NCBI GenBank assembly: GCA_022828595.1
Contig: JAKGHH010000001.1
Coordinates: 74,086,401-74,150,400 of the forward strand
Length of the DNA stretch: 64,000 nucleotides
Direction: 5' to 3'
Source: Nelumbo lutea
Lineage: Eukaryota > Streptophyta > Magnoliopsida > Proteales > Nelumbonaceae
The notes under the pieces: generated by a model
Database searches by the model: none
Told to the model about the DNA's origin: nothing
Seen by the model: only the letters and a program-made list of their open reading frames with translations
In this document: one piece after another, positions 1 to 11,107 of the stretch
How positions within the stretch are numbered: position 1 is the first letter of the stretch
Layout of the letters: every line of letters begins with the position of its first letter
Position numbers and translations under genes: made by a program

Positions 1-60
1 GAGTCTTTGCTCTAAACGTCCAAGGAAGAGTCTTCTTGCTCTCAATGTCCAACGAACCTC
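1..60 (+). repeat. Edge of a dispersed repeat (matches 14642-14700)
   Basis: The first 60 bases align almost base for base with 14642-14700: both read gagtctttgctct, then a C/A-rich stretch, then tccaacgaacct. Within each copy the phrase ctctcaacgtccaa recurs, so the block is a short internal repeat. At 14642 it lies inside a Mutator-like remnant. The window therefore probably opens inside a second copy of that element. No coding content is seen. Confidence 0.6.
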
Positions 61-131
61 TAAAACTACCTGCTAAAGAAATTGAATAATTACTAAATGA
101 CAATTTTTTACAGTAAAACAAACTTTTTTAA

Positions 132-397
132 AGCTGTGTTTGGTTGCTGTTCACATTTATTTGCACTAGTAGAAATACATGGGAGCGCAAATGTAAAAAA
201 TGCAAATTCTTGTTTAATTTTTGTTTTGGATTTTACTTTAATATGCTTCATGTCTTAATTTACTTTATTTATAATGCAATCAAACAAAATAAGTTAAAAT
301 TTGAAACAAAAATAGGACAGGATTTACACTCAAATCATTTACACTGCCATGATTTTGCTTCAGTGCAAATTTATTTGCATTGCAACCAAACACAACA
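132..397. mobile_element. Tourist-like MITE, copy 1
   Basis: A 266-bp AT-rich element has imperfect terminal inverted repeats of about 34 bp. The left end reads gctgtgtttggttgc and the right end, reversed, reads gttgtgtttggttgc; both are followed by (t/c)...atttatttgcac. A second copy with the same internal sequence lies at 63330-63578. The flanks taa/tca fit a 3-bp target duplication, as in PIF/Harbinger-derived Tourist elements. There is no coding capacity; the ORFs crossing it are chance. Confidence 0.75.
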
Positions 398-628
398 TCA
401 AAGAAAATTGGAAATACAAGATTGTGGCTATAGCGATATCAAGTACTCAGCTCAATAAAAAAACAAAAACAACTTGGTGTTATCTAAATGCATTGTCTAG
501 GTATCATGATAGGACCTTTCACCTAGGTCAAATACAGCTAAAGAAATACTTAGAAGAAATAAAGTAAATATATAGTACCTTCTATTGTTTAAGATTGATC
601 AAGACTTTTCTGTATTTTCCTCACCCTT
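398..628. other. AT-rich spacer, no gene seen
   Basis: The sequence between the MITE and the CACTA terminus shows no domain, RNA gene or clear repeat. Confidence 0.5.
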
Positions 629-850
629 CACTACAAGAAAAATGGCCTGACCTGGCGGTTTAGAGCTGACGGTCTTTGTGACCGCTGCTATAGCGATATC
701 TGAGACGATAAGCTTTCGAAGACCGCTTCCTATATTTCATTTTAATGGATGATGTGGCGGTTATTAATATATATTCGGTGGGTTTTACTGTGAACCGGAA
801 TTAAGCCGGTCTAACCTTACAACGGACCAGTGTGGAGAAATGCAGGGAGG
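629..850 (+). mobile_element. CACTA (En/Spm) transposon terminus
   Basis: At 629 the sequence cactacaagaaaaa matches the hallmark terminal inverted repeat of plant CACTA transposons. It is followed by subterminal ggcggtt/gaccgc motifs in both orientations (about 654-735), which are typical transposase-binding subterminal repeats of this superfamily. The 3 bases before it (ctt) would be the target duplication. I did not find the matching opposite terminus, so this is a truncated or one-ended remnant. The right limit is approximate. Confidence 0.65.
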
Positions 851-974
851 CAAAAATATTCTTTCTCCTGCACGAGTTTTCCTTCTGTTTGACAAGATAG
901 AAGGAGAACCTTGCAGAGAAATTTTGAAGAAGACAAGTTATTCTTCATGAGCAAGAAAGTTGGGAAGAAAATCC

Positions 975-1061
975 AGGGTTGTGCGATTTTCTGGGCGATT
1001 TATAGCTAGGGTTGTGAAATTTTCTAGGCGATTTAGGGTTGTGTGATTTTCTGGGTGACCT
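975..1061 (+). repeat. Three-copy short tandem repeat (about 27-33 bp)
   Basis: Units start at 975, 1008 and 1035. Each begins agggttgtg and continues with a ttttctgggcgattt-like core. The only overlapping ORF (938-1183, - strand) is repetitive because of this array and is not supported as a gene. Confidence 0.7.
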
Positions 1062-1214
1062 CTGTTCGTTCGAACAAGAGAAGAACAGAGATCTTGGATA
1101 CTAAGGTGTGGTCTTAAAAGCAACGCTTTTTCTGATGTGGCACTTATGTGGCGCCATTTTCTACTAATTGGAAGGTGTAACAATCATGAAGTGGAAAAAA
1201 TTGAAGTGATCTTG

Positions 1215-2557
1215 GATACCTTCGTGGTAGGATCAGCGGGTGAACTTTGAGAAGTCCTCCATTTATTTCAGTCCAAATACTCTCCCTAGACAAAGGAAAA
1301 AAATTATGATGGACTTGAGGGTCAAGTCCATTAATGAAAACGAGAAATACTTGGGTGCATGATTTCTTGTTCTTGGATAAGGGAGAGAAGAAAGAAGAAA
1401 ATCTAATTATTGAGAAATTGAGATCCAGACTCCAAAGCTGGAAAGCTCATTAAACTATCCTTCTGAAGAGTACAACTGCAGCAATTCCAGCTTACCATAT
1501 GACTTCTTGGTTGTATTCGAAAAGTTTTTGTATTGCAATTCAGAGGTTAGAACGGAATTTCTGGTGGGGTGACAACGAAGACAAGAAATCTGTTCCTCTT
1601 AGAAGTTGGGATTTAATGCAACGTACGAATTAAAACCGATGGTGGGTTTAAGTATTTGTAACCTCTATCAAAAACTGATGGTGGGCTAGGTATTCGACTC
1701 TATGCCTCTGTGGAACAACATCGACCTTAAGTTGTAGGTGGGAGCTGTCCTTGGGAGCTCCGTGGACTATTGGCAATGGCTGGAATATCTTGGCACCCCT
1801 GGATCCCGCGGTATATACTTCTTTCGACAGAAAAAGTTGCAGATCCCTATCAGTTAAAGTTGAAGGTTGCTATTCTCATTGACTACGGGAATAAATGTTG
1901 GAGGGAGAAGCTAGGATATTCTTGATATCTTTGGGAGTGATATCTGCCCCAAAATTATTAACATAAAACAGCCTGAACAATTAGAATCTTGTGAAGATTT
2001 GCTGGTTTGGTCTTTATCTACCCACGGTTATCTTTCAACTGCATGCAAATGCTTAAAGCGCGCAACAAGAAGGCCAATCGTCCATTTCCCATCTTGCTTT
2101 TGCGGACTTCAACTGAAAAGAAAAAAAAAAAAAAAAACTTTGGAGAAAGAACATTCCTCCTCGGGTGCGTATTTTCATTTGGCGCTGCATCCATAACATG
2201 ATTGATGATTCCAGTTAGAGCTGAACTGCATGGTCAAAAAATAAAAAAATGTGGATAGTGTTTGCTCGATGTGCAATCAGGAAGAAGAATCCCTTGACCA
2301 CCTCTGTTTTTAGTGTGATTGGGCAAGAGCAGTTTGGTTTGTATCGTATCATCGTATGGATTACGAATGCCCACAGATAACACCAATTCATTGATATGGG
2401 TTAAACTTGACGAGGCTAGCTTTTTCCCCGTACAAGGTGTCCTTGTTTGTTTGTAGAGGTGCCATTCTTCTTTGGCATATGTGGAAGGCAAGATGCAAGT
2501 TGGCTCTAGAGAATATTACTACGGTGATTTTGAATGCAGAAGCTCGGCTAAGACTGG
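1215..2557 (+). pseudogene. LINE ORF2 remnant: RT C-terminal part, zf-RVT and linker
   Basis: Conceptual + strand translation, with frameshifts, gives a plant L1-type LINE ORF2. It contains NFEKSSIYFS and EKYLG of the RT thumb region (about 1225-1350), an LQSWKA...AIPAYHMTSW stretch (about 1430-1510), RFWWG-like NFWWGDN (about 1555) and GGLGIRLY (about 1690). A DLLVWSLSTHG segment follows (about 1998), then a zinc-binding C-x2-C...DHLCF-x2-C motif of the zf-RVT domain (about 2250-2330) and the NAEARLRL segment (about 2530). The frame is broken many times and there is a 17-A run at about 2120. It ends where TatA is inserted at 2558 and resumes at 12055. It is not functional. Confidence 0.8.
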
Positions 2558-2963
2558 TGATATAGTAGTATTCGGCCGATCTGCAAATCTTGACACGTGG
2601 TGTTGATCGGATGCGTCCCGGACATCCCACAAACCTTGACATGAGGTGTTGGCCAGACGTATCTTAGCCACCCATCACCAACCACTACTAATCAATATGC
2701 ATCCAACTATTTATCATCTCAGGCAACTCTAACTATAAAAAGGGGCTCCCATATTAAGATAAACACATATTGGAACTTACGCTCTAAGTCTCCTTTCTTG
2801 TTTGGTTCGATCCTCACATCTCTTAGTTAATTTGACCATTGGAATCCCCGCCCCTGATATAATTCCTGGGGCCTCTGACATCTTTCTCTCAGCAGGTTGG
2901 ACCTATTGGTTTCGGACGCAGGAAATTATGTTGTTGCTCTCGGCTCCATATTTGGCAATAACA
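2558..2963 (+). repeat. TatA 5' LTR
   Basis: This 406-bp LTR is TG...CA bounded and aligns over its length with 11643-12054. A TATA-like element ctataaaaagg lies at about 2733-2743, about 230 bp before the LTR end, and would drive + strand transcription of the element. The two LTRs differ at many positions, so the insertion is not recent. Confidence 0.9.
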
Positions 2964-2965
2964 AT

Positions 2966-2981
2966 TGGCACTGTTTGTGGG
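2966..2981 (+). other. TatA primer binding site
   Basis: The sequence tggcactgtttgtggg lies two bases after the LTR. This is the expected place and form for a Tat-lineage primer site. TatC has the related tggggtcgtttgtggg. I do not assign the tRNA. Confidence 0.7.
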
Positions 2982-3047
2982 AAACGTCATAAAAAACTTT
3001 TCCTCAAGAAAAAAACTAATCTAATTTAATCGGCTAACGTTCCTGAA

Positions 3048-4580
3048 ATGGCTAACAAGCAAGAACCCATCATTGACGTTTGAAACTTCGTCACAATTGA
3101 CCAGTTTGAGCTGGTCCTAAGCAGGCTGGAAAGCTTGGCCCAACAGTTAGACAACATAAGGCACCCGACAGGAAGCCACACACAGGTAGCCACCTCGGTG
3201 GAAGCCACAGACAACGCGAAGGGCAATCCACCCATACCCCACTAAACCAATGCTTGGGGCCCGGAAGGAGCTGACACCTCAGATTTCGATAGTAACAGCC
3301 GACAAGCTAGCAAGCCCCGTTCCAAGACCCCTTGGCTGGTGCCAAGGGGGTGACCCCATAGGATCCCATGCCGGTCGCAAGAATCACGACTATTAGCATT
3401 GTCTTGCTGCAACCAATTGGGATGGTGACGAGCGTTTAGGCCACCATGGCCCCCCTTCGAGGGCGGGAGGCCGATGCCATGCCTCTCCTCTACTAGTCTC
3501 TAACCTCTGCAACGTCCTTAATGATTGCCGAGCTTGTAAGGCTTAGGATGTGTTGGCGTCCGAGCACTCTGGGAACAAGGCTGGCTTGTTCCGCATACGA
3601 GAGAATTAGGATTATTCTGAAGCAACGGTGCCCTACATCGACCAGCACCTCGGAGACATTCAAGCACAAATTGGTGCCCTTTAGGACCGACTTTGGCAGG
3701 TAAAGGAGGGCTGAGGTAATGCCTCAACCAGTTGCCTTTTCTCATCCAACTGAATGGAGGCGTTCGTAGATGCCATTCTCTCCGAGCCCCTCTCACTAAG
3801 TTTCAAGGCCCCGACATTGGAGACCTATGATAGGAGCACAGACCCCGAGGACCACCTCGAAAGCTTCCTAGCCCTCATGCTCCTACATGGGTACTCTAGT
3901 GCCTTCATGTGTTGGGGCTTCCAAGCCATGTTCACGGGAGTAACGCGTCGATGGTTCTCCACACTGCCTCCACACTCCATCGATTCTTAGGAATAGTTTG
4001 CAGATCTCTTCCAGGGCAACTTTATGAGCAGCCAATGGTGCCAAAAAACGGTCATCTCCTTGGTGTCCGTCAAATAGAAGTGTGGGGAGAGCCTTTAGGC
4101 ATATATGAAGAGGTTCAACTAGGAAGAACTCAAGGTCAAGGACTTACACTCCTCAGTCTCTATGCACGCGGCCATCAGTGGCCTCCGGCCTAGATCCCTT
4201 AGTTGTTCCATTTCCAAGACTCTGCCTAAGATTAAAGCAGAGTTCTTGAAGAAAGTTCAAAAGTACGTTGCTAGCGAAGAGGTTGAAGGCAACAGGTGCC
4301 TCCAAGAACTAGAAGCCGAGGCCAGTTGAGGGCCCAATGACAAGAAAAGGAAGAAAAGATATGGCCACAACAACAATCCCACCAACAAAGGTGTAGATAA
4401 GAAGCTGTCAGCCCTTTCCCTCAATATGTAAACGACACTAAACTCCTCTCGAATGCACATACTGATACAAATAGGAAAAGTGGAATTCATGAAGTGGCCA
4501 GTCAAATTGAAAAGGAACCTAAGAAGAGGGAACCTGAAAAAATACTATAAATACCACCGTGGCGCCGGCCATGACACCGA
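3048..4580 (+). pseudogene. TatA gag (pseudogene, first part)
   Basis: The likely start is ATG at 3048 (MANKQEPIIDV, then a stop). A Retrotrans_gag domain is clear at about 3790-4200: LETYDRSTDPEDHLESF, RRWFSTLPPHSIDS and ISGLRPRSL in successive frames. A Lys-rich tail and a zinc-knuckle-like HRGAGHDTD follow at about 4555-4580. In that motif the reading is cut by an insertion at 4581 and resumes at 5618 with ECYGLNNKI-like sequence. Many in-frame stops and frameshifts rule out a product. Gag would form the virus-like particle and bind the element RNA. Confidence 0.8.
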
Positions 4581-5617
4581 CTAGGCATATAAATATAATT
4601 CTAAAATTTGAATTCGAATTCGAGATTAGTGTATCATTACAATATTATAAATATATAAATTATATATTTATTTAACAATATCTGTGATGATGAATCATAA
4701 ATATTGATTTCTTAAAATGAAATATATTAGTGTATCATTTTATCAATAGTTGAAGTACAATGCATAATGACTTTCGGTAAAACCGCTCAATATAATATTA
4801 TTGTAATAATAAAAAGTTAATGAAAAGACAACAAAAATAGAAGCTATCATTACCTTTTGAAATAAAAATTGATTTTTTAATATTTTGCAAGAAAAGCTCG
4901 CTTACAGCCTATCCTTTAGCCTTACCTTTTCATTTCACATCGTCTCCATCCTTTCGTCACTGTCTTCGTCTCCGTCCTTTCCTCGCGGTCTCCATTGTTC
5001 TTCTCAGTTACATCTTTCCCTCTTTTCCATCATTTCTTATCTTTCTCCCTATTAAGAGGTAAGTTGCAAATCACAGGTTGGGAACATCAGTCAAAGCTTT
5101 GAATCAAATCTAGAGCTTTTCAACTTGACTTATTTCTATCTCAGGGGACGACTATATGTTAAGATTTCCTTTAAGAACCTTCAGGAGAGATAGAGAGTAA
5201 CTCAGTTATGTGGAAAGGGTTATTCATAAAACTAGACAAGTGGGCATCTTTTTTCTTTGAAAACAATTACTAGACCTGCAAGCAATTTTTGTCGAGCTGA
5301 GTAAAATAAACTTGACTTCTCAACTAGGTCATAAGAGAAACGGGTGAAAATCTGATGATTGCACCTGAATTGAATAAATAAGATAACGGATTATTGGTCG
5401 ACGATTCCTCTCCGATGTGTGTTTTTCTCTAAACGTAACGAGTGACCCAGTCAATCGAATTCATTTTATGTTCTTTTGTTAAATTAAGTTTGAGTGGTTA
5501 AAAACTTAACTTGTTACAGTCAATCGAATTTGATGATTATTTAAAAAAACTATCGAATATCGAATATCGAATATTCGAATCAAGCCATATTCGACTCAAA
5601 TTTGCCTCTACTGGCCT
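4581..5617. mobile_element. 1.04-kb insertion in TatA gag, hAT-like
   Basis: AT-rich DNA interrupts the gag zinc-knuckle codons. The bases gacaccga (4573-4580) recur as aacaccga (5618-5625) on the other side, which is an 8-bp near-perfect target duplication as made by hAT transposases. The ends share only a short taggc/aggcc similarity. Inside are a pyrimidine-rich stretch (about 4905-5050) followed by gaggtaagttg at about 5057, which looks like a first exon with splice donor, and a run of attcgaat/cgaatat repeats near the right end. No transposase is present, so it is non-autonomous. Class assignment is inferred from the duplication length. Confidence 0.65.
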
Positions 5618-6454
5618 AACACCGAGGAATGCTACGGGCTCAATAACAAGATCAGGTCCCTTTGCCTCAGGCATTTAAAGCACTTTGTTGAAGGGGATGC
5701 CCCATTGTCGTCATCCCAGCAGCCACAAGTTGAGCCTTGCAATAATTGCCTCATGGCCAGAGTCATTGAAGTCATATCTGGAGGCTCAGCCTTGGGAGGA
5801 GTATCCACCTCATCTCGGAAGACATACACTCGTCAGTACAACATCTAGGGCCAAGAAGCAAAAAATCCGAGGTCGGAGGACCTCATTTCCTTCTCGGATG
5901 ATGACCTATGAGGGGTATCCATGCCCCATGACGATGCGTTGGTGGTATCGATGACCATCACCAACTTCATGGTGAAGAGGATCATCATAGACAACCACCC
6001 CTTAGCCAACATCCTATTTCATGAGACGCTCAAGAAGATGCAACTAACACCAGACCAGCTACAACCCCTTGACGTGCTACTCGTCAGGCCCGAAGGAAAG
6101 ATAACCCTACCGGTCATCATAGGGACTGAACCTTGGCACATCACTTGGATGACTGAGTTCTTGGTCATGAAGATAAGCTCACCCTACAATGCCATCATAG
6201 GGAGGACAACCCTTCACGCGCTCAAGGCGGTCGTCTCATCTTACCACTTCGCAATAAAGTTTCCCACGAAGCATGATGTAGGAGAGGTTAGGGGGAACCA
6301 GGAAGCTACAAGACAGTGCTACATGGCAATGCTAAAAGTCAAGAACAAGGAAGCCCTACCCCTGGAGGGGCTCGACCTCGGGGATGAACCATCAAGCCGA
6401 GGCCAGTCGGCCAAGGACCTTATCTCGGTTCCCCTAGACGAGGCTAAGCCCTAG
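5618..6454 (+). pseudogene. TatA gag end and aspartic protease (pseudogene)
   Basis: The first 280 bases complete gag, resuming directly after the duplicated target site. From about 5921 an open stretch of 177 codons reads PHDDALVVSMTITNF, then RIIIDNHPLANILF. The last is the retropepsin active-site segment, which in relatives reads DSGSSADILF, so the catalytic triplet D-S-G is altered here to D-N-H. Later SPYNAIIGRTTLHAL and SSYHFAIKFPT match the protease C-terminal half seen in TatB and TatC. Protease would cleave the Gag-Pol polyprotein. The open frame ends at TAG 6452. Confidence 0.75.
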
Positions 6455-6457
6455 AAA

Positions 6458-9020
6458 ATGGTACGCGTTGGGTCTCACCTCCCTCATGATACATTTTTCG
6501 AACTGGTAAGCTTCCTCAAAGCCAATACCAACATGTTTTCTTGGTCCACTGCTGGTATGCTAGGAATTGACCACTTGGTCGCTACTCATAGGCTGAGTAT
6601 GGACCTAAGTTGTAGGTCGGTTCAACAAAAGAAGCGGAACTTTGCACTGGAGCATTGGAAAGCCATCAGAGAGGAGGTAGACAAGATATTTGGCGGCGGC
6701 TTCATAAGAGAGATCTCAACAAGGTCTACCCCAAAGACAACTTTCCTTTTTTGAGGATTAATTACCACCTTGATGCCACCACAGGGTATGGGCTGTTGAG
6801 CTTCATGGACACCTTCTCTGGCTACAACTAGATAAAGATGCAATTGGACGACGAGGAGAAGACCTCATTTATCACCGAGCACGACACCTACTAGGTGATG
6901 CCTTTTGGATTGAAGAACACCGGGGCCACCTACTAGGGGCTGGTGAAGAAGATCTTCAAGGAGCAAATGGGAAGAAATATCGAATCCTATGTCGATGACA
7001 TGGTTGTAAAGAGCCTTATGGGTAGCCGGAACACCTCGGACCTTGGCGAGACTTTTGCAATACTAAGAAAATACAACATGAATCTGAACCCCACCAAATG
7101 TGCCTTTGGGTTACCTTGGGAAAATTCTTGGGTTTTGTAGTCAAACAACGAGGCATAGAGGCCAATCTTGAGAAGATACAAGCCATACTAGACATGGAGC
7201 CCCCTTGGTCGATCAAAGAAACCTAGAGACTCACCAACCAAGTTGCGGCCCTAAGCCGATTCATGTCCAAATCGGCCAACCGGTGCATACCCTTCTTCCA
7301 AGCCATCGAGAAGTCGAAGGATTTTCAATGGATAGAAGAATGCCAGAAAGCCTTTGAAGAGTTAAATTCCTACCTTGCGTCACCACCCTTGCTTACGAGG
7401 CCCCTTCCGGGGGAGACTTTATTCTTGTACCTCTTGGTTGGGGATGAGGCCGTTAGCTTAATATTGGTTTGGAAAGACGAGGAGGTTCAGAAGCCAATAT
7501 ATTACATCAGCAAGGTGCTCTATGAGGCCAATACCATATATCCAAAATTAGAAAAAGTAGCCTTTGCGCTAGTGATCTCAGCCAAGAAGTTGAGGCCTTA
7601 CTTTAAAGCCCATAGTATCTCGGTGTTAACTGACCAACCCCTCAAATTGGTACTCTCTAAGCCCAAGACCTCAGGTCAGCTAACTAAATGGTTTATCGAA
7701 TTATCGGAGAAAGACCTGTTATAAAGGCGCAAGCATTGGTAGACTTCTTGGTTGAATGCACCTTCAACCATGATCACAACTAGGCCATTAACCATGAGAA
7801 AGAGCAATTGCCGACCTAGACTTTGTTCATAGATGGATCCTCCAATGCAAGGGAAGCAGAGCCGACCTCAAACTTCTTACCCCGAATAGCTGCGAGCTAG
7901 AGTATGCATTGTGGTTTGGTTTCCCCACTTCCAACAATGAAGCCGAGTATGAGGCCCTGCAAGTTGGCTTCTAGCTCACAAAAACCTTCAAAAGCAAATG
8001 TATCAAAGTCTTCAAAAACTTATAATTGGTTGTGAATAAGGTGAATGGAGAGTATGAAGCTAGAGAGCCAAATATGGCCAGGTACTTGAACAAAGTTTGA
8101 GATCCAACTAACCACTATCAACACTTTGCCCTGCACCAGGTCTCATGGGCCGAAAACACACAAGTTGATGCCCTGTCAAAACTTGCCAGCTACTCAGGGT
8201 TGGCCCTGGGCCGTAGTGTGCACATGAAAATCCTGACACATCCTAAAATTGAAAAGAGACAAGTGTGCCCCATCCAAGCTGAGGTTTTGGTGACCGTTAT
8301 GTCTAAAACAATCCAAAGCTTCTTCTAGAAGAGTATCATCTGCCGGTTTGACATCCTATTCGTGCTCGTCATTGACAATGGCCAATAGTTCAACAACGCC
8401 ATGTTCAGAGAATGGTGTGGAAGCCTAGGATAAGGCAATAGTACGCCTTGGTCGGCTACACTCAAACTAATGGGGTAGCCGAGGTCACCAATAGGACAAT
8501 CCTAGATGGACTAAAGGCAAGATTAGGCAGAGCCAAGGGGCTTTGGGTGGATGAACTATACAATATCCTCTGGGCACACCTATCGACATCCCGGACTGCC
8601 ACAGGTGAAACTCCCTTCGACCTGACATATAGGACGAAGGTTGTCATCCCAATAGAAATTGCTTAGTTGATGCTCCAAACCGAGGCATAGTAGGACGCTG
8701 AGAATAGTGATGAGTTAAGGACCAACCTTGAGATAGTGGAAGGTGTCCAAGAAGAAGCCCAAATCAGGGTCACGACATACCAATGAAGAGTTGCAAGGTA
8801 ATACAACTCCCGAGCCAGAAAGTGTCACTTCAAGGAAGGCAACCTCATCCTTAGAAAAGTCATGGTCCTTGATCCCAATGTCAGAAAGCTTGGCCCAAAT
8901 TGGGAAGAACCCTATAGAATCAAGCAAGTAGTAGGACCCGACACCTTTCGGTAGGAACACATGAGTGGAAGACCGATGCCTCGTATTTGGAACTCTGAGA
9001 ATCTCCGAATGTACTATCAA
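6458..9020 (+). pseudogene. TatA RT, RNase H and integrase (pseudogene)
   Basis: The RT N-terminal part runs to GGGFIREI, then skips about 30 residues present in TatB (a deletion at about 6722) and resumes near PKDNFPF. The catalytic YVDDMVVKS is intact at about 6988. RT connection and RNase H-like sequence continue to about 8220 (SKSANRCIPFFQAIEK, LFIDGSSN, NNEAEYEAL) with frameshifts near 7105 and 7720. Integrase lacks its zinc-binding region and the first core strand. It restarts near SFF-stop-KSIICRF (about 8320), with DNGQ-stop-F (8386) and NGVAEVTNRT (about 8469), and ends with RTWNAENLRRYYQ-like sequence at about 9000. Numerous TAG stops replace CAG. Confidence 0.8.
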
Positions 9021-9589
9021 TAGAGTTGTAAATACCTTAGTTAAAAATTTTGAATGAAAAGTGCAAAGTTCCTCTCATCTCGGATATCTTTTTGTGTAAA
9101 CGTTCTCGTTCGATCCAACCGCAGGACACATCGATCGACCGATCGTAGCATACGACCTTCTTTAAGGTTATATGCTTGGACCAGACATTAGCCCCAAAGC
9201 ACATGACCTTCCTTAAGGTTATAAGCTTGGAGAAGACTTCGGCCCAAAGGGATACGACACCTTGCAAGTCATACACCTAGTTGCCTTTTCACTTTTTGTG
9301 ACTAAGGCAAGGAATTCCGGGACCTCGGCTACTGGTGATAAGTTAAGCCATGACCCTGGCCTCGGCCTCAAAGACCCTTAAAGAAGTAAGTCTTTGGAGG
9401 CCAACAAGCCGACGTCGGCCAATGACTTAATAAAAAACACATGACGACGATGAACTAAGTAAATAACGATTCTACACTAAGGCAACCACTTGTGACCTCG
9501 GCCACAAAGCACCTGCGCAATGATGCATTGAGCATGATGTTGGCCTCAGCCACAATCAACTTCCTTCATTTTCACTAAGGAAAAGAGTT
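9021..9589. other. TatA untranslated spacer between pol and antisense ORF
   Basis: No domain is recognised. Two related phrases, gaccttctttaaggttatatgcttgga and gaccttccttaaggttataagcttgga (about 9150 and 9207), show a short degenerate duplication, as in the same zone of TatB and TatC. Both phrases are longer than a protein-binding site and their role is unknown. Confidence 0.5.
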
Positions 9590-10958
9590 CTAGGACTAAG
9601 TGAAGAATGACTTGGATACTCCATGTCTGTTAAAGGATCCGACAAGCAATGAGCGGCTTGTTGTCTCGCAGATCAGATGACCAAGGATCTGCGTGATGTG
9701 ACTCACCCAAGGTCCCCTCAGGCCGATGATGCTCGCATAGTTGAAGCCTTTTGGACTAAGGGTCTCGGGCTGTTTTGGTAGGGCGCTTCTTCGCCTGTGT
9801 CTTTCAACAAGCCGCCTCAGCCTCGACCCGTTGTGTTGCATCCTCCTCCTCCGAATGACATCGAAGCGTGCTCCTGGCAATTTCCTTCCTGACGGCTCTC
9901 TTAGACACCATTGCGAGCAAGTTTGCCTTCTTGCCACTCTCCATTTCTACGAACAAGAGAAGCAAACAAGTTAGAAGAATGCCAACAAAACTCAAGCAAC
10001 TTCACAACTGGCAGACAATGGGAGTGCCCATACTGAGGGGGCAGGACTAAGGCCGGCCATCACCAAGGCCTCCTCCTTCACCAAGGTTCCGGTGTGAATC
10101 ATCCCACCCAACCAAAGCTGAGTCATCATGGCCTTCTCCTCATGCTACTGCATGGCTTAATCATCTCGGTCAATGTATCTAGTCTCCCCCAATAAGACCG
10201 AAGAAGAATTTCTTGTTCCAGTTGTGGACAGACGATAGGTTGTCCACCACCCTTCCCCGTCGGCCTTGAAAGTAAAACAAGCCCTCCCTGTCAGGGTCCT
10301 TCCTCAATGCAAATAGACACCAAAATATATTCAGCATCAATGTCACCTCTCAGAGATTGGCCATCACCAATACGACCACTATCATCCTAACAGCATTGGG
10401 GGCGAGCTGGCTAAGGGTGAGGTGGTAACGGTTTAGGATCTAAGGGATGAGGGGGTGGAAGGGAAATCGTAGCCCGATGTGAAGGTAATGCTCATGGATG
10501 CACACCTCCCCTTCAGGAGCAAGCCATGGCCTGTCACCCATGCAAGGGACTCAAACACTATAGTCCTTTGGAATGTGGTACCTCTCGGCCAACGCACTAA
10601 CTTGCACCTTGCTGAGAGTGTTGTTTAAGTCAGAGCGGGGGTAACACCCCAATGTTAGCCCTCTGCGCTCAGCCTCAGCTCTCCCCTTGACCTCTTCCAC
10701 ATCCACCACATCAGGGTGCCCAAGAACATTCCTTGGGGCGTCGGCCCTCGGTCGCGTGCAACCGGTGCTCTCATTGGTAGAGCCTACACTCTGCTAATTG
10801 TGCTCAGTCTCGTGGGATGCAACTCTCTCCCTCAGTACTTGAGGTCTAGATGTCCGAGAGGAGCTCTTGGAGTCACTACCATCACTACTAGGAGTGTTGC
10901 TAGGAGTACTCCAATCAAGAAGGTTATATTCCTCACAACCCGAATCTGAGGTTGACAT
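9590..10958 (-). pseudogene. TatA antisense ORF (gypsy-type transposon domain)
   Basis: On the - strand an ATG at 10958 starts MSTSDSGCEEYNLLDWS and a Ser-rich leader. One TAG interrupts the leader (HN-stop-QS). Then comes LSKVQVSALAERYHIPKD, a match to the start of the conserved domain of the TatB and TatC antisense genes (ALVHRYHLP there). PLIPQILNRYHLTL and LAPNAVRMIVV follow further down (about 10450-10350), equivalent to PLIVEVIKLFNITIDQLHPN of TatB. This resembles the plant 'putative gypsy type transposon' family (Transposase_28-like) by recall. The 3' part (9590-10200) is too decayed to place exons. Function unknown; Tat-lineage elements are known to carry such extra ORFs. Confidence 0.65.
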
Positions 10959-11098
10959 GTTGAGGATAGGAATCCTTTACCTAAAGATGTTTGTTAAAGA
11001 AAGTTTAAGGGAATTGGTTGTTGATAGCCGAGGTGTTCTTAGTAGCTCCCAAGCAGATGGTTTCGAGCAAATGGTGGGGAGTCGCTCAACCAACCTCC

Positions 11099-11107
11099 CT
11101 ATTTAAA
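11099..11107 (-). promoter_or_regulatory. TATA-like box for the TatA antisense ORF
   Basis: On the - strand tttaaatag lies 141 bp upstream of the ATG at 10958. TatB and TatC have tataaatag at 172 and 180 bp before the corresponding ATG. The matching position suggests a separate promoter for the antisense gene. Confidence 0.45.

Noticed and set aside
938..1183. 81-codon - strand ORF
   Set aside because: It is a translation of the three-copy tandem repeat at 975-1061; no domain.
2966..2981. Assigning a specific tRNA to the Tat primer sites
   Set aside because: I cannot verify the complementary tRNA 3' end without a tRNA set from this genome.
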